Assembly: GCA_017438945.1 (NCBI GenBank)
Contig: JAFRUI010000011.1
Span: forward strand, 1 to 64,000
Direction: 5' to 3'
DNA: 64,000 nt
From: Bacteroidales bacterium
GTDB taxonomy: Bacteria; Bacteroidota; Bacteroidia; Bacteroidales; WCHB1-69
Part shown: positions 15,878-24,198 of the stretch, in pieces
How positions within the stretch are numbered: the stretch's first letter is position 1
Layout of the letters: the number at the start of each line of letters is the position of its first letter
Made by a program: the position numbers and the translations under genes
The notes under the pieces: model-generated
Told to the model about the DNA's origin: nothing
The model's input: only the letters and a program-made list of their open reading frames with translations
The model's database searches: none

Positions 15878-17400
15878 ATTAACGATAGTGGGTTCCCCAT
15901 CAAGAACGCCTGCACGTTGCGGATGTCCTTGTAGAAGGGGGTGTCCTCGATGAAGACGGGGCAGATATCGCGGACTTGCTTGTAAATCTGGCGGGAGATG
16001 GGGGCGAGTTTGTCGGCAATCTTCAGGATATCAATAGCTTGCGCAAGGGCGATATACTGAATGGAGAGCACCTGCCAAGCGTTCTCGATAACTCGTTTGG
16101 TGAGCAACGCCGTGTTGGTGCCCATGCTCACAATATCCTGATTGTCGTTGTTGTTCGGGATGCTGTGTACATAGTTGGGCATGGCGAGCGTCTGGCACTC
16201 CGCGGTGGTGGAAGTGGCCGTGAACTGGCACGCCTGCATCCCGTAATTCAGCCCCAGCGTGCCCATGTTGAGGAACGGGGGCAGAATGCCGTTGATGCGG
16301 TCGTGGAAGAGGTAGTTGAGCTGCCGCTCGGCGGTCATCACCAAACGCACTATCGCGATTTTCACCTTGTCTTGTTCCAGCGAAATGTAGTCGCCGTGGA
16401 AGTTGCCACCGTGATATACGTTACGCGTCTCGGGATCGACAATCGGGTTGTCGCAGGCGGAGTTGATCTCCTCCTCCAGAATGCGGCGACAGTTGGCCAG
16501 CGTCTCGTAAATCGGGCCCAGAATCTGCGGTGTACAACGTAACGAATAGTAAGCCTGCACTTTATGTTCAAAGGTCGTCTCCGTATGATGACCTTCATAG
16601 AGCAAATGCTCACGCTGAAGGAGGCACTGACTACCACGGGCAAGTGTGCGCATACGGGCAGCAATCGCCTGCTGTCCCTCGTGGCGACGCACCTCGTTGA
16701 GCGGTTCCGCCATCCAGTCATCGTAGGAGCCCGCAATCTCGTTCATCATCACGGCGGCAAGCGTGGCCCAGTCCAACAATTTCTCGGCTTGGAACTGGTT
16801 GACCATGGCGATGCCGGTCATCACCCCAGTACCGTTGGTGATGGAGAGACCTTCGCGGATATGGATCTTGAACGGTTCCAACCCGTTCTCTTTCAACACT
16901 TCCGCCGCCGGCCACCATTCGCCATGGTAGTGGACACTCCCCTCTCCTATCATCGTCAGGGCGAGGTGCGCCAGCTGCACGAGGTCGCCGCTGGCCCCCA
17001 CGCTGCCATGCTGGGGAATCATCGGGAAAATGTTGCGGTTGATCATCTCCACAAGCAGCCTTACCAAGTCGGGATGCACGCCGGAGCGGGCCTGCAGGAA
17101 AGTGCCGAGACGGGCCACCATGGCGGCCTTCACACAATCGTCAGGGAGCGGTTCGCCCGCGCCCGTGGAATGACTGCGAATGATGTTATATTGCAAAGCG
17201 ATGAGATGGTCGTCATCGACGCGCCATTGCGCCATCGGACCGAAACCGGTGTTAATGCCATAGATGATCTTGTCTGCACTGAACTGCTTCAGGAACTCAT
17301 AGCATTCCGTCACTTTGTCCATCGGAAGGTCAGACAATTCTATCTTTTTATCTCCAAAGACGATGTTTTCAACGTCAGAAAGAGTGAAAATGGTGCTCAT
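15874..17400 (-). CDS. Aromatic amino acid ammonia-lyase, probably tyrosine-specific
   Basis: A 508-residue MIO enzyme that deaminates an aromatic amino acid; the flexirubin-type homologue makes 4-coumarate from tyrosine. The self-cyclising Ala136-Ser137-Gly138 (GASGDLVQLAH) forms the MIO electrophile, and Tyr47 sits in IIYGINTGFG. The selectivity pair is Ser76-His77 in NIIRSHSTGAGEPL. That pair is histidine-lyase-like in other contexts, but the surrounding sequence (PMAQ, LQYN, SIPNNNDNQDIVSMGTN) closely resembles the characterised Flavobacterium tyrosine ammonia-lyase as I recall it. I chose 17400 because homology begins there. Neighbouring ligase and ketosynthase genes support a coumarate-primed polyene role. 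Histidine ammonia-lyase is the main alternative. Confidence 0.85.
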   Translation of the reverse strand: MSTIFTLSDVENIVFGDKKIELSDLPMDKVTECYEFLKQFSADKIIYGINTGFGPMAQWRVDDDHLIALQYNIIRSHSTGAGEPLPDDCVKAAMVARLGTFLQARSGVHPDLVRLLVEMINRNIFPMIPQHGSVGASGDLVQLAHLALTMIGEGSVHYHGEWWPAAEVLKENGLEPFKIHIREGLSITNGTGVMTGIAMVNQFQAEKLLDWATLAAVMMNEIAGSYDDWMAEPLNEVRRHEGQQAIAARMRTLARGSQCLLQREHLLYEGHHTETTFEHKVQAYYSLRCTPQILGPIYETLANCRRILEEEINSACDNPIVDPETRNVYHGGNFHGDYISLEQDKVKIAIVRLVMTAERQLNYLFHDRINGILPPFLNMGTLGLNYGMQACQFTATSTTAECQTLAMPNYVHSIPNNNDNQDIVSMGTNTALLTKRVIENAWQVLSIQYIALAQAIDILKIADKLAPISRQIYKQVRDICPVFIEDTPFYKDIRNVQAFLMGNPLSLI

Positions 17401-17475
17401 TTGATACTTCAGAATTTGAGGTGGCGAAAATACGATTTTTTCGGTAACAGCCGACATCGTGTTTCCACCCTGCCT

Positions 17476-18093
17476 TCAGCCCTTACGGACCAGCTTCGGT
17501 TTTATCTCTTTTTCGAAGATATCGCGTCTTACAATCCGATAATGCGGGTGGTAGGCGGCGTTGTATGCGGGACTGTGATGCACGGCCTGGTTGTTCTGCG
17601 CAGCTTTGGTCAGTTCGGGTTCATCAGCTTCGAAACCATTTATGAACACCCTATTATCGTGAATGGCGCACACAATCTCCCTCCATTCCGTAATCCACTC
17701 ACTTTGAGGCTCTTGAAATTCATTGGCGCTTCTGACAAACGCACTCGTCAGTTCATCAGCGGAAATCAAGCTGTCCGCAACGGCGGAGAGGAACACCCGC
17801 ACAAAACGGCCCTCGCAACCTGTTGGCTCGTAATAGATCGGGGAGGAAACGTCATTTTCCAAAAGTTCCATGTAGAGATAGCGTCGCACCGATTCCGTGT
17901 CCGTAATCATATGCCCCGGCCCGAAATGGTCTTGGTAGAAACTCTTGTAAACGTCCTGTAATCTGGACTCAGGATAAGTGGCTATCTGCCGTTCTATCAC
18001 TGCACGGAGTGTTGGAGTTTGTTCCTTTTGCCGACAAGATGATAACAGCACGAATATAGCTGACAGTATGATAATCAGATATTTATTTCCCAT
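17476..18093 (-). CDS. Hypothetical lipoprotein in the polyene-like locus
   Basis: A protein of about 205 residues with a lipoprotein signal (LIIILSAIFVLLSSC). The mature part contains SRLQDVYKSFYQDHFGPGHMI and YYEPTGCEGRFVRVFL, a pattern I associate with conserved Bacteroidota proteins of unknown function. The start was set at MGNKYLII (18093). It sits between the ligase and ammonia-lyase genes on the same strand with short gaps, so it is probably cotranscribed. A role in handling the lipid or pigment product at the envelope is only a contextual guess. Confidence 0.7.
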   Translation of the reverse strand: MGNKYLIIILSAIFVLLSSCRQKEQTPTLRAVIERQIATYPESRLQDVYKSFYQDHFGPGHMITDTESVRRYLYMELLENDVSSPIYYEPTGCEGRFVRVFLSAVADSLISADELTSAFVRSANEFQEPQSEWITEWREIVCAIHDNRVFINGFEADEPELTKAAQNNQAVHHSPAYNAAYHPHYRIVRRDIFEKEIKPKLVRKG

Positions 18094-18123
18094 TTCTAAG
18101 ATTTTGACACCACTCACATCGGG

Positions 18124-19452
18124 TTACGACCTCAGGTCCACAAACTTCACCGGTTTTCGTGCGCTAGGCGGGAAGTTGATGCGTTGCACCTCTTCCACGG
18201 AACTGATGACAACCGTGGGGGCCACACGCACATGCGCCCGGAAGCGGTTCTTCAGCTCGTTGACGATCTCCTCTGGATGGTTTTTGAAACGCATGTTCTC
18301 TTCCACCACCTCGGCGTTCAACCCGACCTTCACGACCACCTCGTCAGTGCCCTGCTGCGAATCCTGCACATAAATCACATAGTTCTGCACAAACGGTGTG
18401 TTGTTGAGCACGTCCATCAAAGCTGGTGGATACAGCGTCGTTCCCTTCAGCTTGATCATGTTGTTCTTGCGGCCCACCAATGGAGTGAGGCGGTAACTGT
18501 TTCTGCCACAACGACATTGATCTGTGATTTTCGCGCACATATCGCCCGTGCGGAAGCGCAAGAGCGGCATGCCCTCCACACCGAGCGTCGTCACCACTAC
18601 CTCACCGGTCTCGCCGTCAGGAACGGGCAAGTTATCTTCGCCGATGATCTCCACGATGATGAGCTCGGGGTGCACGTGACCGCCCAATCCAAACTCACAC
18701 TCGCTGAATGTCGCCCCCATTTCAGTGGACGAGTAGGTGGCGTAGAGCTCCACGTCCCATTTCGACTTGATTTGCTCGCCCAAAAGGTTGAGCGAAAAGT
18801 CCTGGTTGCGCAGGCTCTCCCCTATCCCGATAATCTTGCGGATGCTGGAGTTCTGGTAATCAATTCCGTGATCCTCAGCATATTGAATCAGTCGCGGGAT
18901 GAAAGACGGCACGCACATGATGCTGTCGGGCTTGATGCGCTGGATGGTGTCCCACTGCAACTCGGGGATGCCGTTGCCCACACGGATGACGGAGGCGCCA
19001 AGTTCGCGCAAGCCGAGGAAGTAAGCCAGCCCGGCCATGAACCGCTTGTCGAGGGTGACCATCAGCTGAAGAATGTTACCAGGCTGTAAACCAGCGCATT
19101 CGAAGCTTTTCTTCTCGTTATATGCCAGTCGTTGGAGATCCTTTTCGGTGCAGCAGAAAGTCACGGGATCGCTGAGTGTGCCGCTTGTGGTGATGTAGTC
19201 GATGACCTTCTCTTTCGGCACACAGAGGAAATCCTCGTTGAAGAGCTGCAAATCCTTTTTTTCAGTGAACGGGATATTCACCAAATCCTCGATAGTGCGG
19301 ATTTTCTCCACTTTGATGCCATAACGCTCAAACATGCGCTGGTAATAACGGGAATGCTGTTGCAAATATAGCAAAGCATCGTGCAATTTCCCTTCCTGAA
19401 ACTGTTTAATCTCCTCTTGGGAAGCGAATTCAATATCGTGTTTTTTGTCCAT
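18124..19452 (-). CDS. Phenylacetate-CoA ligase-like adenylate-forming enzyme
   Basis: A 442-residue member of the PaaK-type AMP-forming family, which activates aryl acids as acyl-adenylates for transfer to CoA or a carrier. Features: ITTSGTLSDPVTFCCTEKD phosphate-binding region, YATYSSTEMGATFSEC, RFRTGDMCAKI, CRCGR Cys cluster, GRKNNMIKLKGTTLYPP, and a C-terminal lid region. I chose Met at 19452 (MDKKHDIEF). It is expected to activate 4-coumarate made by the ammonia-lyase. A promoter-like GTTG-N19-TAATTTTG lies just upstream, inside the 3' end of the esterase gene. Confidence 0.85.
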   Translation of the reverse strand: MDKKHDIEFASQEEIKQFQEGKLHDALLYLQQHSRYYQRMFERYGIKVEKIRTIEDLVNIPFTEKKDLQLFNEDFLCVPKEKVIDYITTSGTLSDPVTFCCTEKDLQRLAYNEKKSFECAGLQPGNILQLMVTLDKRFMAGLAYFLGLRELGASVIRVGNGIPELQWDTIQRIKPDSIMCVPSFIPRLIQYAEDHGIDYQNSSIRKIIGIGESLRNQDFSLNLLGEQIKSKWDVELYATYSSTEMGATFSECEFGLGGHVHPELIIVEIIGEDNLPVPDGETGEVVVTTLGVEGMPLLRFRTGDMCAKITDQCRCGRNSYRLTPLVGRKNNMIKLKGTTLYPPALMDVLNNTPFVQNYVIYVQDSQQGTDEVVVKVGLNAEVVEENMRFKNHPEEIVNELKNRFRAHVRVAPTVVISSVEEVQRINFPPSARKPVKFVDLRS

Positions 19453-19475
19453 TATAACCTTTTGAAAAACGGCGG

Positions 19476-19506
19476 CAAAATTAACAATTATTATGAACCG
19501 CGCAAC
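19476..19506 (-). promoter_or_regulatory. Promoter GTTG-N19-TAATTTTG upstream of the ligase gene
   Basis: The reverse strand has a -7 element TAATTTTG (19476-19483) and GTTG exactly 19 bases upstream (19503-19506). It starts inside the 3' end of the preceding esterase gene, and would make the ligase-to-ketosynthase genes a separate transcription unit. Confidence 0.55.
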
Positions 19507-20282
19507 CATTTCAGGAATTCTTCAGGCCATATAGCACATTCCTTCCCTGCCATTTTCTTCGGATTCACTCCGAAACCGTGCCCGCCGGTTTTCGGCCGGA
19601 CAATATGACACGGCTTTCCTTTGGCTGCCAGCGAATCGGCCATCATCTGGGCATTAGGCCAATCGACGGTGGGATCGTCATCGCAGCTGAGCAGGAACAC
19701 GGGACAGCGCACCTGATCAGCGTGCAGCTCCAACGACAAGGAATCCCACATCACGGGATTGTGCTGGCGGCGCTCGCCCATAAGCCCACGACGGGAGCGC
19801 TTGTGCACGTATGGATCGCGCATGGTGATCACCGGATAGATGGGGGCCACGAAATCGGGCGCTGTGCTGTCGGGAAGGAACACCGCCCCGCTCATCACCA
19901 AATGTCCGCCAGCGGAAAAGCCCATTGCCCCGACTGTTCGATAACCTTTCAATTTAACGGTTTTTAACGCATCTTCGAGCGCCTCAAGCTGTGAGGGATA
20001 TTGCGTGCAACATGAACGTCGGATGTGGGTGAACCACGACCACCAACCCGAAACCGGATATTCCAACACGTAGGCCGCATAGCCGTTCTTATTCAGCCAC
20101 AACGCGACATCCCGGCCCTCCGACTTTCTCGCCAACCAATAATAGCTGCCGCCTGGACAGACCACCACAGCGGTATCGGAGTGCTTCTCCGGCAAAAACT
20201 CCGTCAACTTCTGCGCGAAAACACTGTTCACCAGCAACATCACGCATGTCACAATCACTATTCTACATTCTACATTCTTCAT
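19491..20282 (-). CDS. Secreted alpha/beta-hydrolase, acetyl-esterase-like
   Basis: A 263-residue secreted hydrolase with the BD-FAE/acetylxylan-esterase pattern: oxyanion VVVCPGGSYYWLA, nucleophile elbow GFSAGGHL, acid residue in SCDDDPTVDW, and catalytic His in GGHGFG. The N-terminus contains a hydrophobic export segment (IVTCVMLLVNSVFAQ). The first codons (MKNVECR) are encoded by an ATTCTAC heptamer array that also carries the stop of the upstream CrtI-like gene. It may deacylate a pathway product or a glycan; nothing in the sequence settles this. Confidence 0.82.
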   Translation of the reverse strand: MKNVECRIVIVTCVMLLVNSVFAQKLTEFLPEKHSDTAVVVCPGGSYYWLARKSEGRDVALWLNKNGYAAYVLEYPVSGWWSWFTHIRRSCCTQYPSQLEALEDALKTVKLKGYRTVGAMGFSAGGHLVMSGAVFLPDSTAPDFVAPIYPVITMRDPYVHKRSRRGLMGERRQHNPVMWDSLSLELHADQVRCPVFLLSCDDDPTVDWPNAQMMADSLAAKGKPCHIVRPKTGGHGFGVNPKKMAGKECAIWPEEFLKWLRGS

Positions 20283-20297
20283 TCTACATTCTACATT
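20260..20297. repeat. 7-bp tandem array (ATTCTAC x5) spanning a stop/start junction
   Basis: Units ATTCTAC, ATTCTAC, ATTCTTC, ATTCTAC, ATTCTAC run in phase. On the reverse strand the array contributes the TAG stop of the CrtI-like gene (20291) and the ATG of the esterase gene (20282). Confidence 0.85.
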
Positions 20298-21784
20298 TTT
20301 CGGACAATCCCGTCCGTTTCCCCGATCACCGCCTCGGCCGTCATCACCGCGGTGAGAGGCACTCCGCAGCAGCCGTGCAGATAAACATTTTGGCCCGTCA
20401 TAAATAGATTCTCGGCTTTTGTGCGAATCGGCAGATAACCGGAAAACGGGCTGCGACTGTCCTTGAGCAGACCGTAAAGCGAACCTTCCGGCTGGTCATA
20501 GTAGTCGCGAACCGTCAAAGGAGTTGCGGCATATACCTGTTTCACACAATTCCGGAATCCAGGTCTGGACTTTTCTATTTTATTCAGAATCAGATCTGTA
20601 TGCTTTGATTTCCAAGCTTCATAATCGGCACCCCGTTTACCCACGGTGGTGTCTGCCCATTGCTCGCACATAGAGAAGGGCGAGAAAACGATCACCTGCA
20701 AGGCGCGGGCATAAGGTCCCTGATTTCGTTCGCATGGGGTGAAATAGACAAAATTCTGCGGCCAATTCTCCTGATCGTATTTGCCGAACTGCCACACCAT
20801 GTCATAACTGTCCCAACAATAACAAGGATGATTGAGGTACGGGAACGTCCCTTCCTTGAGCACAGCATAGACACAAAAAGCCGAGTAATTGTTCTGAGCC
20901 GTTGCCAGACGATTACGGGAGGCCTTTGTGAAAATCTGACCATCGACTATATTCAGCAACGACTGCGGATGAATAGAAGAAACTACACATTCGGGGGTGA
21001 ACATCCGGCCGTCGGCGGCAGTCAGCGATCGCACCCGGCCGTCTTCCAAATGGATGGCTGTCACCTCGGTATCAGACAGCACTTCTCCCCCCAACTCCCT
21101 GATTTTCGACACCAAAGCATCCGCCAGCTGTTCCGCCGGTCCTTCAAAACGGGAATGAGCATTGATATACAAGTAGTTGATCAGAGCGAAGACATAGGCG
21201 GGGGTATATCCCGCATCCCCGCCAGCCAAAGGGCTCAAATAGGCTAACAAACTGCGTAACTTCGGGTTGTGAACATAACGGGCAATGAACTGTGCGGAGG
21301 GTTGGTAAAATGCCTCATCACTGCTCGGGGCTGAGCCACTGCCTGGACGGAGGAAGAAAAAATCAACCTGATCGGCCAGTGCAAAGAGGTGATCCACATA
21401 ACGTTGGATGTTCTCTTTTTCTTCAGGGAATAGCTGTTGGAAATATTTCGTGAACGGTTCCCTACCCTGCGGAATGCGGTAGGTCATCCCATCTTCAAAA
21501 CAGACCACCTCATCCCCGCAATCCGCATCCACCTGACGGTAGTGCAGTTGGTCAAGGATTCCGAGATAGCGGCAGATGCGGTTAAGCGAACCGCCGGGCT
21601 GAAGTCCTCCCACCACGTGCATGCCCGCGTCGAAAGTCACACCATTCCGACTGAACGACTGAAGTCCCCCGCCAATGTGTGGGCTCCGCTCCAAGACAGT
21701 CACCTTGCGACCTTCCATTCCCAGCAGCGCGGCGGTGAACAACCCGCCGACACCGCCACCGATAATCACTACCTGTTTTTCCAT
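20291..21784 (-). CDS. CrtI/CrtISO-type FAD-dependent oxidoreductase
   Basis: A 497-residue member of the phytoene desaturase/carotene isomerase superfamily. The N-terminal dinucleotide site is VIIGGGVGGLFTAALLG followed by ERSPHIGGGLQSF. The C-terminus has the FAD motif LFMTGQNVYLHGCCGVP, as in CrtISO-like proteins. Such enzymes desaturate or isomerise conjugated polyenes, fitting the ketosynthase, ketoreductase and ammonia-lyase downstream; retinol-saturase-type activity on lipids is an alternative. No carotenoid genes (crtB, crtE) are present, which argues against carotenoid synthesis here. It is the first gene of the minus-strand run and has a promoter-like TATTTTCG overlapping the divergent DPP5 promoter. 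Confidence 0.82.
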   Translation of the reverse strand: MEKQVVIIGGGVGGLFTAALLGMEGRKVTVLERSPHIGGGLQSFSRNGVTFDAGMHVVGGLQPGGSLNRICRYLGILDQLHYRQVDADCGDEVVCFEDGMTYRIPQGREPFTKYFQQLFPEEKENIQRYVDHLFALADQVDFFFLRPGSGSAPSSDEAFYQPSAQFIARYVHNPKLRSLLAYLSPLAGGDAGYTPAYVFALINYLYINAHSRFEGPAEQLADALVSKIRELGGEVLSDTEVTAIHLEDGRVRSLTAADGRMFTPECVVSSIHPQSLLNIVDGQIFTKASRNRLATAQNNYSAFCVYAVLKEGTFPYLNHPCYCWDSYDMVWQFGKYDQENWPQNFVYFTPCERNQGPYARALQVIVFSPFSMCEQWADTTVGKRGADYEAWKSKHTDLILNKIEKSRPGFRNCVKQVYAATPLTVRDYYDQPEGSLYGLLKDSRSPFSGYLPIRTKAENLFMTGQNVYLHGCCGVPLTAVMTAEAVIGETDGIVRKM

Positions 21785-21802
21785 GTTTCAAATTCCGCGG
21801 CG

Positions 21803-21828
21803 AAAATACGTTTTTTTTATTACTTTTG
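21803..21828. promoter_or_regulatory. Divergent -7 elements between CrtI-like and DPP5-like genes
   Basis: The plus strand carries TACTTTTG at 21821-21828, 34 bases before the peptidase ATG. The reverse strand carries TATTTTCG at 21803-21810, 18 bases before the CrtI-like ATG. No convincing -33 elements were seen for either. Confidence 0.45.
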
Positions 21829-21862
21829 CGCTTTCAATGTTGGAGCTTAAATACCCCTGAAT

Positions 21863-23968
21863 ATGAAGAAATTATTTATCGCAATTGCTTTGCTGGCACT
21901 GATTTGTGCCTGCACGAAGAAGCAGGAACAGTCCGATGAGAAGGTCATCGGCAAACCCGAAATCCAGGTCCAGGACGGCCGTTTCACCCCCGAGGTGATG
22001 TGGGCGTTGGGCAAGATGACCGAAAAGGCCGTCTCCCCCGATGGTTCCCAAATCGCCTACATCGTGACCTACTACGACATGGAGCAGAATAAAGGCAACG
22101 CCGAGATTTACCTCATGACCTCCGAAGGCAAAAACATCTCGCGCCTCACCACCACCGCCTCCTCCGAGTTCAACCTCGTGTGGGACGATGACGAGACGCT
22201 GCTCTTCTGCCGCGACAACCACATCATCTCCATGACCGTGAAGAACGGCCGCGAGAAGGAGATCGCCACCCATGAGCGCGGCTTCGAGGGCTTCAAACTC
22301 GCCCCCGACGGCAAGTCCATCGTCTTCATCACCACCAAACCCGTGGTGCGCCCCGGCCACCTCGACAAGCTCTACGCCGGCCTCGACAAGACCACCGGAC
22401 GCATCAACGAGGACCTCATGTACCGCCACTGGGACAACTGGGTGGATGAATACCCGCAGATCTTCCTCGCTGAATTCGGCGACAAGGTGGACGTCGAACA
22501 CGCCGTCTGTCTCATCGACAGCACCTTTGAGTGCCCGATGCGCCCGTGGGGCGGTGTCGAGCAGTATAACTACAGTCCCGACAGCAAGAAAATCGCCTAC
22601 ACCTGCCGCAAAAAGACCGGCTATGACTATGCTCACTCCACCAACAGCGACATTTTCCTCTACGATATTGAGAAGAAAACGACCCAAAACCTCAGCGAAG
22701 GCATCATGGGCTACGATCAGAACCCCGTGTTCAGCCACAACGGCAAGTACATCGCATGGGAGAGCATGGAGCGCGACGGCTACGAAAGCGATTTAATCCG
22801 CCTGATGGTAATGAATCTCGAAACCGGTGAACGCACCAACATGTCCGAAAACTTCGACTACTACTTCACCGGCATCAGCTGGACCGACGACGACAAGGAG
22901 ATCCTCGGCGTGGTCTATTACCGCGGCACCGACCAGATATTCGCCTGCAACCGCGAAACCAAGGAGTTCCGCCAGATTTCCTACGGTTATCACGACGTCC
23001 ACAGCTTTGAGCTGGTCAACGGCAAACTCTACGCCGACCAAGTGTCCATGCAGTATCCGTCAGAGATTTATGTCTATAACCTGACCGACAACAAGGGTGA
23101 GGGCAAGAAGATCTCCTCCATCAACGACGACATCCTCTCGCAGGTGCGCATGGGTAAAGTTGAGGAGCACTGGATCAAGACGGTCGATGGCAAGGACATG
23201 CTCACGTGGCTGATTTATCCGTACAACTACGACAGCACGAAGACCTATCCGGCACTGCTCTACTGTGAAGGCGGTCCGCAATCCGAGGTGGGCCAGTTCT
23301 GGAGCACGCGCTGGAACTTCATGGTGATGAGCGGTGGCGAATACTTCATCATCGCCCCGAACCGTCGCGGCACCGTGGGCTTCGGCCAAGCGTGGACCGA
23401 GGAGATCAGCGGCGACTACGGCGGCTTATGTATGCAAGACTACATGCGGGCGGCGGACTTCTTCGCTGACAGCGTGAAACAGATTGACAAGGAGCGGCTT
23501 GGCGCGTGCGGTGCCAGCTTCGGCGGCTATAGCGTCTATTGGCTTGCCGGCCACAACCACGACGTGAAGGGTTACAATGACGGCCGTCGTTTCAAGGCCT
23601 TCCTGGCACACAACGGCATGTTCAACTTCGAACAGCAATATTTAGAGACTGAAGAGATGTGGTTCGACAACTGGGACATCGGCGGTCCTTACTGGGATTG
23701 GAACAACCCTCAGGTCAAGAAGAGCTATGCGAACTCCCCGCACCTGTTTGTCGACAAGTGGAATACCCCGATTTGTGTGATTCACAGCGAGTTCGACTTC
23801 CGTATCGTGGCTTCCGAGGGCATGGCGGCCTACAACGCCGCACAGATGCGCCACATCCCGAGCCGTTACCTCTACTTCCCAGACGAAACCCACTGGGTAC
23901 TGAAACCTCAGAACAGTCTCCTCTGGCACCGCAACTTCATCGACTGGTTCGACACGAATCTGAAGTAG
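21863..23968 (+). CDS. S9-family dipeptidyl peptidase, DPP5-like lipoprotein
   Basis: A 701-residue serine peptidase of the prolyl oligopeptidase family. A lipoprotein signal (MKKLFIAIALLALICAC) is followed by a beta-propeller (residues about 40-430) and an alpha/beta-hydrolase domain. The catalytic triad is visible as GASFGGYS (Ser about 552), HSEFDFRI (Asp) and DETHWV (His). Size and motifs match the DPP5 group of asaccharolytic Bacteroidales, which release dipeptides with a hydrophobic residue at P1. It would be membrane-anchored and feed peptide uptake. A strong intrinsic terminator follows immediately. Confidence 0.9.
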   Translation: MKKLFIAIALLALICACTKKQEQSDEKVIGKPEIQVQDGRFTPEVMWALGKMTEKAVSPDGSQIAYIVTYYDMEQNKGNAEIYLMTSEGKNISRLTTTASSEFNLVWDDDETLLFCRDNHIISMTVKNGREKEIATHERGFEGFKLAPDGKSIVFITTKPVVRPGHLDKLYAGLDKTTGRINEDLMYRHWDNWVDEYPQIFLAEFGDKVDVEHAVCLIDSTFECPMRPWGGVEQYNYSPDSKKIAYTCRKKTGYDYAHSTNSDIFLYDIEKKTTQNLSEGIMGYDQNPVFSHNGKYIAWESMERDGYESDLIRLMVMNLETGERTNMSENFDYYFTGISWTDDDKEILGVVYYRGTDQIFACNRETKEFRQISYGYHDVHSFELVNGKLYADQVSMQYPSEIYVYNLTDNKGEGKKISSINDDILSQVRMGKVEEHWIKTVDGKDMLTWLIYPYNYDSTKTYPALLYCEGGPQSEVGQFWSTRWNFMVMSGGEYFIIAPNRRGTVGFGQAWTEEISGDYGGLCMQDYMRAADFFADSVKQIDKERLGACGASFGGYSVYWLAGHNHDVKGYNDGRRFKAFLAHNGMFNFEQQYLETEEMWFDNWDIGGPYWDWNNPQVKKSYANSPHLFVDKWNTPICVIHSEFDFRIVASEGMAAYNAAQMRHIPSRYLYFPDETHWVLKPQNSLLWHRNFIDWFDTNLK

Positions 23969-23990
23969 CCTGTTGCGAGAGCACACTTGC

Positions 23991-24030
23991 AAAAAAAGCG
24001 GGAATCTTGTCGATTTCCCGCTTTTTTTTT
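23991..24030 (+). terminator. Intrinsic terminator after the DPP5-like gene
   Basis: An A-run, the stem GCGGGAA...TTCCCGC with a short loop, and a run of nine T lie within 25-65 bases of the peptidase stop. Symmetrical A and T runs could make it work in both directions. Confidence 0.9.
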
Positions 24031-24161
24031 GCATCCGGAAAGCATGTATAGACGGTACCTCTCCATGGGCCAACGGCAATGAGATTCCAAAGTCCGCCCG
24101 CTTCGGACCTCATTTTTTCCGCTTCAGACCGATTCTTCATCATCACCCGGCGAAACATTCC

Positions 24162-24169
24162 TACTTTCG
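24162..24169 (+). promoter_or_regulatory. Probable -7 element TACTTTCG for the efflux operon
   Basis: TACTTTCGCGGCC lies 29 bases before the TolC ATG, the same variant -7 as upstream of the glutathione peroxidase gene. No clear -33 element. Confidence 0.4.
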
Positions 24170-24198
24170 CGGCCTGAATCAACGAAGATAACGGAAAG

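Noticed and set aside
15874..17400. Histidine ammonia-lyase of the hut pathway
   Set aside because: The Ser-His pair in the active site would allow it, but no hutU, hutI or ftcD genes are nearby, and the arginase-like gene at 47152 lacks metal ligands. The flanking ligase and ketosynthase genes favour a tyrosine/coumarate role.
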